Positions 58,457 through 64,000 of a stretch of DNA of 64,000 bases are shown here, piece by piece. The stretch comes from Corynebacterium kalidii (GTDB lineage: Bacteria; Actinomycetota; Actinomycetes; Mycobacteriales; Mycobacteriaceae), in assembly GCF_022869005.1 (NCBI RefSeq), contig NZ_JALIEA010000012.1:350102-414101 (forward strand), read 5' to 3'. Positions within the stretch are counted from its first letter, which is position 1, and each line of letters begins with the position of its first letter. The position numbers were made by a program, and so were the translations under genes. Below the pieces are notes generated by a model. The model made no database searches. It was not told the DNA's origin and saw only the letters and a list, made by a program, of their open reading frames with translations.

Positions 58457-59980
58457 CCCGGCGGGCCTGTCCTCGCGGAGGCAGGTGGTGGCCGCCCACC
58501 ACATGACCACGCCGAGCACGAGCAGCCACCACAGGGAGTAGAGCCGGTTGTTGCCGCCTCCGTCGAAGGTCATCGACAGCACCATTGACAACCAGGCGAC
58601 GACGATCAACGCCCGGCGGTCACGGACCCAGACGCCGAACAGCGCCAGCGGTGCCATGTAGTACCAGGGCAGGACGACGGCGTTGAGCACGCAGGTCACC
58701 GCGTAGGCGGCCGTGGCGCCGACCATCGCGTCACGTGCCCCGCGGCGCCAGATGAACCAGCAGACCACCAGGCCGACGAGCATGAGGACCATCGTCACCG
58801 GCCGGAGCACCGCGACGATCTCGTTGAAGTAGATCTCCTCGTTGACCAGGCTCAACGGCCGGACCAGCAGGCCCGCCAGCAGCGACGCCAGCGAGAGCGG
58901 GTTGATGACCTTGGTGTTGCCGCTGATCTCGGCGACCCAGCCCCAGGTCTGACCGCTGGCCCAGGTGACCGCGGCGAGCGCGGCCAGTGTGACCGCCACC
59001 GACGCGAGTCCACCGAGGGCCAGGGCCACCAGGCGGGCGGGGGAGAACCTGCGCATGTCCGCGAGGATCTCCCGGGCCCGCCGACGGGGTCCGCCGTCGC
59101 CCGGCAGTGCACCGGCACGACGCGCGACGAACACCCACACCAGGAACGGCAGCGCGAACAGGGCCGTCGCCTTCAGCGCGACACCCACGCCGATCAGGGC
59201 CGACCCGTACAACAGACCCCGGACGGGGGCGGCGTGCACGCCGAGGTACAGGCCGGTGCACACGAGGGCCATCATCGTGACCTCGTTGTGCATGCCACCG
59301 ATGTAGTGGATGACGGCGAGGGGGTTGGCGACGCCGATCCACACCGCGACGTCGGGCGAGGCGCCGAACCGCCGGGCCAGCGCCGCGACGGCCCACACCA
59401 GGACGGCGAAGCTGAGCAGCGAGAGGATCTTGTACGCGACGATCCCGGCGGTGATGTTGTCGCCGGTGACCCGGGTGATCCCGTCCCCGATCCACAGGTG
59501 GAGGGGGCCGTAGGGGGTGGTGGTGTTCCGCCAGTCACCGCTGACCTCGAAGAACATCCGTCCGGGGTTGGCGGAGGCGCCGACGTCGTAGGCGTTGTGC
59601 CCGTCGCGGGCCAGTGTGCCCTGCATCAGGTAGGAGTAGATGTCGCGGCTCATCAGGGGGCCGGCGAAGAACAGGGGGGCGACCCAGGCGAGGACCGGCC
59701 GGACACCGAGGGGTTCACCCAGGCGGACGATCCGTCCGCCGACCACGATCCACGACAGGATCATCAGCAGGATGGCCACCCACATCACGACGACGACGAT
59801 GCCGTAGAGGTGGCCGAACCCCAGGTTGGACCAGCCCAGCGCCTGCAGGATACCGCCGCGGTTACGGGTCGCGCCGACCGAGTGGGAGCACAGGGCGAGC
59901 AGGACGGAGCCGACCAGTCCGAGCAGGACGGCCCGGCGACGCGGCATGTCCCGGACCCGGGTTCCGATCGTCGTGAGCAT
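58370..59980 (-). CDS. mptA: alpha-1,6-mannopyranosyltransferase MptA
   Basis: A GT-C mannosyltransferase of 536 residues with about thirteen helices extends the alpha-1,6 mannan backbone of lipomannan from polyprenyl-phosphate-mannose. Motifs are PLMSRDIYSYLMQGTLARDG (acidic catalytic loop), YGPLHLWIGDGITRVTGDN, ANPLAVIHYIGGMHNEVTMM, GSALIGVGVALKATALFALP and VLPWYYMAPLALFGVWVRDR. Its place beside idsA and metF matches the mptA locus. It starts 3 nt after the idsA stop with CGGAG upstream. The C-terminal tail (SGDGHGLGAAHDLPGEVPVD) lies in the overlap with the Rv2175c-like gene. Confidence 0.9.
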   Translation of the reverse strand: MLTTIGTRVRDMPRRRAVLLGLVGSVLLALCSHSVGATRNRGGILQALGWSNLGFGHLYGIVVVVMWVAILLMILSWIVVGGRIVRLGEPLGVRPVLAWVAPLFFAGPLMSRDIYSYLMQGTLARDGHNAYDVGASANPGRMFFEVSGDWRNTTTPYGPLHLWIGDGITRVTGDNITAGIVAYKILSLLSFAVLVWAVAALARRFGASPDVAVWIGVANPLAVIHYIGGMHNEVTMMALVCTGLYLGVHAAPVRGLLYGSALIGVGVALKATALFALPFLVWVFVARRAGALPGDGGPRRRAREILADMRRFSPARLVALALGGLASVAVTLAALAAVTWASGQTWGWVAEISGNTKVINPLSLASLLAGLLVRPLSLVNEEIYFNEIVAVLRPVTMVLMLVGLVVCWFIWRRGARDAMVGATAAYAVTCVLNAVVLPWYYMAPLALFGVWVRDRRALIVVAWLSMVLSMTFDGGGNNRLYSLWWLLVLGVVMWWAATTCLREDRPAGSGDGHGLGAAHDLPGEVPVDGVDWAARQ

Positions 59981-59983
59981 GGC

Positions 59984-61108
59984 TCAGCTCCTCCGTTCCG
60001 TGAGCTCCTCGGCGACGGCCACCAGTTCCCCGGTGACGGAACGTCCGAGTCCGCCTCCCCGCAGCGTCTCCACGGCACGGTCGGTCAGTGACCGGATGAG
60101 GGCGGTGGAGTCCGCGGCGGCGCCGGAGTCGACGATGATCCCCCGCAGGACGTCGACCTCCTCCTCGGAGGTGACCGTCCCGATGCCCGCGCGCAGGCGG
60201 GCGGCGGCGGCCGGGTCGGTGGCGTCCGCCGCCCGCAGCGCCGTCGCCGCGAGGTAGGTCCGCTTCCCGGAACGCAGGTCGTCGCCCGAGGCCTTGCCGG
60301 TGACGGCGGGGTCGCCGAAGACCCCGAGGTAGTCGTCCTCCAGCTGGAACGCCACGCCGATGTCGCGCCCGGCCGACCGCAGCATCTCCACGGTGTGCGC
60401 CGGGGCGTCGGCGAGGGCGGCACCGACGTGGAGCGGCCGTTCCACCGTGTAGGCGGCGGTCTTGTATGCGTTGACCTTCCCCGGGGCCTCGGGGTCCTCG
60501 GAACCGCTGGCCTCGACGGAGATGTCGAGCATCTGCCCGGCGATGACCTCGGTGCGCATCGCGCGCCACGGCGTCCGCGCCCGGAGCAGGGCCTCGGCCG
60601 ACACGCCGGAGGCGGCGAGCATGTCGTCGGCCCAGGCGAAGGCGAGGTCGCCGACCAGGATCGCCTGGCTGACGCCGTAGGCGCCAGGGTCCCCGAGCCA
60701 GGCGTCCCGCCGGTGCCGTGCCTCGAAGGAGCGGTGGACGGTGGGGCGGCCGCGGCGCGTGTCGGAGTGGTCGATGATGTCGTCGTGGATCAGCGCACAG
60801 GCCTGGATGAACTCCAGGGAGCTGACGGCCCTGACCAGGCTCGCCGCATCGGTCCCGGGGTCGAGTTGTCCACCGCCGCCGTCGAGGGCCGCCCGGACGC
60901 CCGCCCACGCGAACAGCGGGCGCAGCCGCTTGCCGCCGACGACGAACTTACCGAGCTCGGTGATGCCCTGCTCGATGACGGGGTCGATGCCGTCGAACTC
61001 TGCGTGCCTGTCGGCCAGGAACTCCTGGATGGTCAGGTCGACGGCAGGGGGGACGTCGGTCAGTGGTGCGTCGACGTGCCAGGTGGTCGTCGGGGCGGCG
61101 TCGGCCAT
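59984..61108 (-). CDS. idsA: polyprenyl (geranylgeranyl) diphosphate synthase
   Basis: An E-prenyltransferase of 374 residues builds C20 or longer prenyl diphosphates for menaquinone, polyprenyl-phosphate carriers and carotenoids. The motifs are GGKRLRPLFAW, the first aspartate-rich CALIHDDIIDHSDTRRGRPT, MLDISVEASG, the block around VNAYKTAAYTVERPL, and the second aspartate-rich FQLEDDYLGVFGD. The residues before the first motif set chain length but I cannot decide it by eye. ATG 61108 has GGAGGAA 8 nt upstream. It heads the idsA-mptA operon and is divergent from metF. Confidence 0.93.
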   Translation of the reverse strand: MADAAPTTTWHVDAPLTDVPPAVDLTIQEFLADRHAEFDGIDPVIEQGITELGKFVVGGKRLRPLFAWAGVRAALDGGGGQLDPGTDAASLVRAVSSLEFIQACALIHDDIIDHSDTRRGRPTVHRSFEARHRRDAWLGDPGAYGVSQAILVGDLAFAWADDMLAASGVSAEALLRARTPWRAMRTEVIAGQMLDISVEASGSEDPEAPGKVNAYKTAAYTVERPLHVGAALADAPAHTVEMLRSAGRDIGVAFQLEDDYLGVFGDPAVTGKASGDDLRSGKRTYLAATALRAADATDPAAAARLRAGIGTVTSEEEVDVLRGIIVDSGAAADSTALIRSLTDRAVETLRGGGLGRSVTGELVAVAEELTERRS

Positions 61109-61241
61109 CGGGGGGTTCCTCCGTAGTCGGGTCGGGGAGCGTGAAGGGGGTTTCCGGTTCCACCCAATAGTAGGGACCGTGCCGCGGAAAGCGGACCTCG
61201 ACCTGCCGGAGCCGGCCCGTGGTCTTCTAGGATGGGGCACT

Positions 61242-62231
61242 ATGGTCAATGAAATTCACCGCCCGGCCCCGGCGAGCCTGCAGGTCGCCGTCGCAGACAC
61301 CCTCAAGTGGGGCACGCCTGGACGCGTCCCCTTCTCGGTGGAGTTCATGCCCCCGCGCGACGACGCCGCCGAACAACGCCTCTGGTCGGCGGCCGAGGCG
61401 TTTCACGACGTCGGTGCGAGCTTCGTCTCGGTGACCTACGGTGCCGGCGGCTCCAGCCGGGAACGCACCGAGCGGGTGGCGGCGCGACTGGCGGTGAAGC
61501 CCCTGACGACCCTGCTGCACCTCACCCTCGTCAACCACCGCGTCGACGAGCTCCGGGACATCCTGCGCGAGTTCGCCTCACTGGGGCTGACGAACGTCCT
61601 GGCGTTGCGTGGCGACCCGCCGGGGGACCCGATGGGGGAGTGGAGCCCCGTGGAGGGGGGACTCAACTTCGCCCACGAGCTCATCGAGCTGGTCCGGTCG
61701 ATGCCCGAGTGCGCCGACTTCGACATCGGGATCGCCTCTTTCCCGGAGGGCCACTACCGCGCCGGGAGCCTGGAGGACGACACCCGGTACACGCTGCAGA
61801 AGCTGCGGGCGGGTGCGAGCTACTCCATCACCCAGATGTTCTTCGACGTCGACCACTACCTGCGGTTGCGGGACCGGTTGGCCGCCGCTGACCCGGTGCA
61901 CGGGGCGAAGCCGGTGATCCCGGGGCTGATGCCGATCACCTCACTGAGGTCGGTGCGCCGCCAGCTGGAGTTGTCGGGGGCGTCGTTGCCGCGGGAGCTC
62001 GACGACGTTCTCACCCGCGCGGCGGACGGTGACGAGGTGAAGAACGCCGCGGCGATCCGGGAGGCCGGGATCGAGGTGACCTCGAAGATGGCGGAGAGGC
62101 TCATCGCCGAAGGGGCGCCTGACCTCCACTTCATGACGATGAACAACGTCCGTGCCACCCAGGAGGTCCTCCACAACCTCGGGATGGCGCCGGCCTGGGG
62201 GCCGGAGTTGGGCCACGACATGGTGCGGTGA
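61242..62231 (+). CDS. metF: 5,10-methylenetetrahydrofolate reductase
   Basis: MetF makes 5-methyl-THF for methionine synthesis. The 329-residue barrel has PFSVEFMPPRDDAAEQRLWS, FVSVTYGAGGSSRERTERVA, NVLALRGDPPGDP, IASFPEGHYRAGSLEDDTRY, ITQMFFDVDHYLRLRDRLA and PVIPGLMPITSL, all standard. TAGGAT (61228-61233) lies 8 nt before ATG 61242 (leaderless). The long upstream open frame is antisense to idsA and is not used. Confidence 0.95.
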   Translation: MVNEIHRPAPASLQVAVADTLKWGTPGRVPFSVEFMPPRDDAAEQRLWSAAEAFHDVGASFVSVTYGAGGSSRERTERVAARLAVKPLTTLLHLTLVNHRVDELRDILREFASLGLTNVLALRGDPPGDPMGEWSPVEGGLNFAHELIELVRSMPECADFDIGIASFPEGHYRAGSLEDDTRYTLQKLRAGASYSITQMFFDVDHYLRLRDRLAAADPVHGAKPVIPGLMPITSLRSVRRQLELSGASLPRELDDVLTRAADGDEVKNAAAIREAGIEVTSKMAERLIAEGAPDLHFMTMNNVRATQEVLHNLGMAPAWGPELGHDMVR

Positions 62232-62253
62232 GTCCGCGCCTGTCAGTCGCCCG

Positions 62254-62853
62254 TCAGTCGCGGTCGAGTGCGAGGATCCCGAACGGACGGGGGTCCGCAC
62301 CGAACCGGAAGTGGCGCAGGACGTCGTGGAACCCGGTGGCGCGGTAGAGGGACCAGGCTGCGTTGGCTTCGTCGGGGACCTCCGGGGTCGAGAGCATCGC
62401 GACCGGCCGTCGGAGGTGGGGCAGCAGCGCCTCGAGCAGGGCCCGGCCGACCCCGTGCCCCTGGGCGTCGGGGTGGACGTGGATCTCGGAAATCTCGTCG
62501 TAGTCGGCGAGCAGTTCGTCGGCGCGGTCGGCCGGCAGTCCCGAGGCGATCAGGCCGCGGCGGACCTCGCGGTACCACCAGCTGGTCGGCTCACCGGGGA
62601 AGCCGTAGGCGACGCCGACCGCCCGGTGTGCCGCGCGCCCGGGGTCGGGGACGGACCGGGACGGGTGGGACAGGGCTACCACACAGTGGAAGCCCTCCTT
62701 CCTCGCGTTCGCCAGCCACAGCTGCCGGCGCTGGTGGAAGGTCTCCGCCGGGTAGTCCATCGCCCTGAGGTGGATGTCGACGAGCTGGTCGATGCGGCGG
62801 ACGTAGTCCTGCACCGGGATGGTGCAGATGCTGATCTGGTGGTCGTCGGTCAC
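62254..62853 (-). CDS. GNAT-family N-acetyltransferase
   Basis: A 199-residue protein with a GNAT core near residues 75-165. Acetyl-CoA binding is marked by ISEIHVHPDAQGHGVGRALL (Q/R-x-x-G-x-G/A) and the later NAAWSLYRATGF. The substrate is unknown. In relatives (Rv2170-like) it lies between metF and the HEPN gene, as here. GTG 62853 has no clear ribosome site; CACAAT lies 6 nt upstream. It is convergent with metF. Confidence 0.85.
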   Translation of the reverse strand: MTDDHQISICTIPVQDYVRRIDQLVDIHLRAMDYPAETFHQRRQLWLANARKEGFHCVVALSHPSRSVPDPGRAAHRAVGVAYGFPGEPTSWWYREVRRGLIASGLPADRADELLADYDEISEIHVHPDAQGHGVGRALLEALLPHLRRPVAMLSTPEVPDEANAAWSLYRATGFHDVLRHFRFGADPRPFGILALDRD

Positions 62854-63014
62854 CTGTCTATTGTGGCAAACGGCAGGGGAGAGATCCGACGGAACGTCGA
62901 AAATCGAACATCAGTTCGATGGTTTGGTCTGGTCGGGATCCCGCGTCCGGCCGCGCCCGTACCGTTGGGACATAGCAGTCAGAGAGCAGGACGGGTCTCG
63001 TCGAGGAGGCGGTC

Positions 63015-63452
63015 ATGGCACAGGGAGTCACCGGTGGTGTCGCGAGGGTGGACAGGTCACGCAGGGGCGGTTCCGTGCCGCCGGACACCTTCGTCATCGA
63101 GGCCGAACGCCTCCTGGAGCTCAGTCGTACCGACCTCGTCCGGGAGGAGCGTCTGACGTGGGCGTACCGTGCGGCCCTCCGTGGCGCGGGGGCGGTGATC
63201 CAGTTCGCGAGGAAGAAGCGGCGGAGGCTGCCGCCGGGCAGTGCCTGGGAGAAGGTGCGGGCCCTGACCGGCGACGAGGAGATGGACGGGTGGTGCCGCC
63301 GCTTCGCGCCTCACGCGCGACTGGTGGCGCAGGTGGAGATGGGGCTGGTCCCGGACCTGTCCGAGGACCGGGTGACCGAGGTTTACCAGGACGCCTGCCT
63401 CTTTCTCGACGCCGTGCGGGGACGTGTCGGGTACCTGCCTGAGGTTGCGTGA
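63015..63452 (+). CDS. SAV_6107-family HEPN-domain protein
   Basis: A 145-residue helical protein whose core (FVIEAERLLELSRTDLVREE, RLTWAYRAALRGAGAVIQFA, LTGDEEMDGWCRRFAPHARL, VTEVYQDACLFLDAVRGRVG) matches the SAV_6107 HEPN family of actinobacteria. The RNase motif RxxxxH of toxin HEPNs is not evident, so toxicity is not implied. Function is unknown. GAGGAGG lies 6 nt before ATG 63015. It is divergent from the GNAT gene and adjacent to the DUF3040 gene. Confidence 0.85.
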   Translation: MAQGVTGGVARVDRSRRGGSVPPDTFVIEAERLLELSRTDLVREERLTWAYRAALRGAGAVIQFARKKRRRLPPGSAWEKVRALTGDEEMDGWCRRFAPHARLVAQVEMGLVPDLSEDRVTEVYQDACLFLDAVRGRVGYLPEVA

Positions 63453-63582
63453 CGGTCCACGTCCCGACCTGGGGTAGGCTAGGGGCATCAGCGCGGAACT
63501 TTTTCCGCCCATCGTGCGTTGACACGGTAGAGACAGAACAACCGTCAGACTTCAACACCCGACACCTCAGGGGAGGACGATC

Positions 63583-63975
63583 GTGGCCCTTTCAGAACAG
63601 GAACGGCGCATGCTCCAGGAGATCGAGCAGGCGCTGATTGCCGACGACCCCAACCTTGCCAGGCAGGCTGCCGGGGACGGTCCGGTCGGCGGAGGTTTCA
63701 GTATCGGCATCCGTTCGGTCGCCGTCTTCCTCCTCGGCGTGTGCCTCCTCGTCGCCGGCATCGCATTGTCCCAGAACAGTCTCTGGTTCGTGGCTCTCGG
63801 AGTCATCGGCTTCCTCGTGATGTTCGGCGGCGGCCTGCTGGCCTTCCGCGGGGCGGACGGGGCGGGGTCGGGATCCCGTAACGTTGGCGCCGCGTCCGGC
63901 AAGTCCGGCTCCGGGGCGAAGACCGGCGGTGTCGCCGACCGCATGGAAGACAGCTTCCGCAAGCGTTTCGAGTAG
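63583..63975 (+). CDS. DUF3040 membrane protein
   Basis: A 130-residue protein starts with the DUF3040 signature MALSEQERRMLQEIEQALIA then DDP. Two membrane helices follow (IRSVAVFLLGVCLLVAGIAL and WFVALGVIGFLVMFGGGLLA), then a Gly/Ser-rich tail ending in a charged helix (RMEDSFRKRFE). It is normally placed just before mraZ at the head of the division/cell-wall cluster, which should start beyond the window. GGGGAGG lies 6 nt before GTG 63583, and TTGACA near 63519 is a possible -35. Function is unknown. Confidence 0.9.
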   Translation: MALSEQERRMLQEIEQALIADDPNLARQAAGDGPVGGGFSIGIRSVAVFLLGVCLLVAGIALSQNSLWFVALGVIGFLVMFGGGLLAFRGADGAGSGSRNVGAASGKSGSGAKTGGVADRMEDSFRKRFE

Positions 63976-64000
63976 TTCACGGCAGTGCCCCGCGGGCGGG

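Noticed and set aside
63464..63482. Second possible DtxR box (GGGTAGGCTAGGGG) before the DUF3040 gene
   Set aside because: Only the central TAGGCTA fits. The right half-site is absent (about 11 of 19 matches), so a -10-like sequence is the simpler reading.

Overview
This is chromosomal DNA from a high-GC member of the Corynebacteriales, most probably Corynebacterium. The evidence is the actinobacterial bc1-aa3 respiratory genes (ctaC-ctaF, ctaE-qcrCAB), the mannolipid genes pimB', mptC and mptA, an LtsA-type asnB, pknL with its Rv2175c-like partner, a two-lipoyl-domain E2 next to lipB-lipA, and a DtxR-type iron box. The gene order broadly matches what I remember of C. glutamicum (about cg2430 to cg2380) and M. 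tuberculosis (about Rv2225 to Rv2169). I could not run an alignment. There are no tRNAs, rRNAs, insertion sequences, prophage genes or CRISPR arrays.

Layout. (1) 1-7.6 kb: rnpB, a small SPOR-like gene, panB, glnA2 and glnE, with two small membrane-protein genes inserted between glnA2 and glnE. (2) 7.6-22.7 kb: an accessory block between glnE and glnA, genes that I remember as neighbours in mycobacteria. It holds a DtxR-box-preceded, heme-oxygenase-like gene translationally coupled to a Nudix/fructosamine-kinase fusion, two membrane PH-domain genes, a GT87 glycosyltransferase, TauE-like and MFS transporters, a thiamine cluster (thiE divergent from riboswitch-thiO-thiS-thiG-thiF), an SDR and a pair of acyl-CoA dehydrogenases. 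(3) 22.7-35 kb: glnA, RDD and DUF4191 proteins, lipA, lipB, aceF, pepB, ilvE, cobT, DUF3043 and erpA. (4) 35-48 kb: asnB/ltsA, ctaC-ctaF, trpD, ctaE-qcrC-qcrA-qcrB, a DnaQ-like exonuclease and two NlpC/P60 genes. (5) 48-64 kb: pimB', a ROK glucokinase, plsC, mptC, an acyltransferase-3 gene, RNase AS, aroG, pknL, the Rv2175c-like gene, mptA, idsA, metF, GNAT, HEPN and DUF3040 genes. The last is the usual neighbour of mraZ and the division/cell-wall cluster.

How the genes work together. GlnA (with its adenylylation tyrosine), GlnA2 and the adenylyltransferase GlnE form a nitrogen-assimilation module. LipB and LipA make the cofactor carried by AceF. ErpA matures Fe-S proteins such as LipA and the Rieske protein QcrA. 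CtaC/E/F and QcrCAB form most of the respiratory supercomplex. PimB', MptC, MptA, PlsC, IdsA, AsnB, PknL and the NlpC/P60 proteins serve the cell envelope. ThiE/O/S/G/F build the thiazole and couple it to the pyrimidine.

Regulatory signals. About twenty genes have a TANNNT-like -10 box 7-8 nt before the start codon, so leaderless mRNAs are common. A TPP riboswitch precedes thiO. A DtxR box, a GlxR-like site, an MtrA-like direct repeat and several unassigned palindromes are visible. The most novel items are the iron-box operon at 7.66-9.65 kb, whose heme-oxygenase-like protein seems to lack the proximal histidine and the GDLSGG helix, and the highly structured leader before ctaE.
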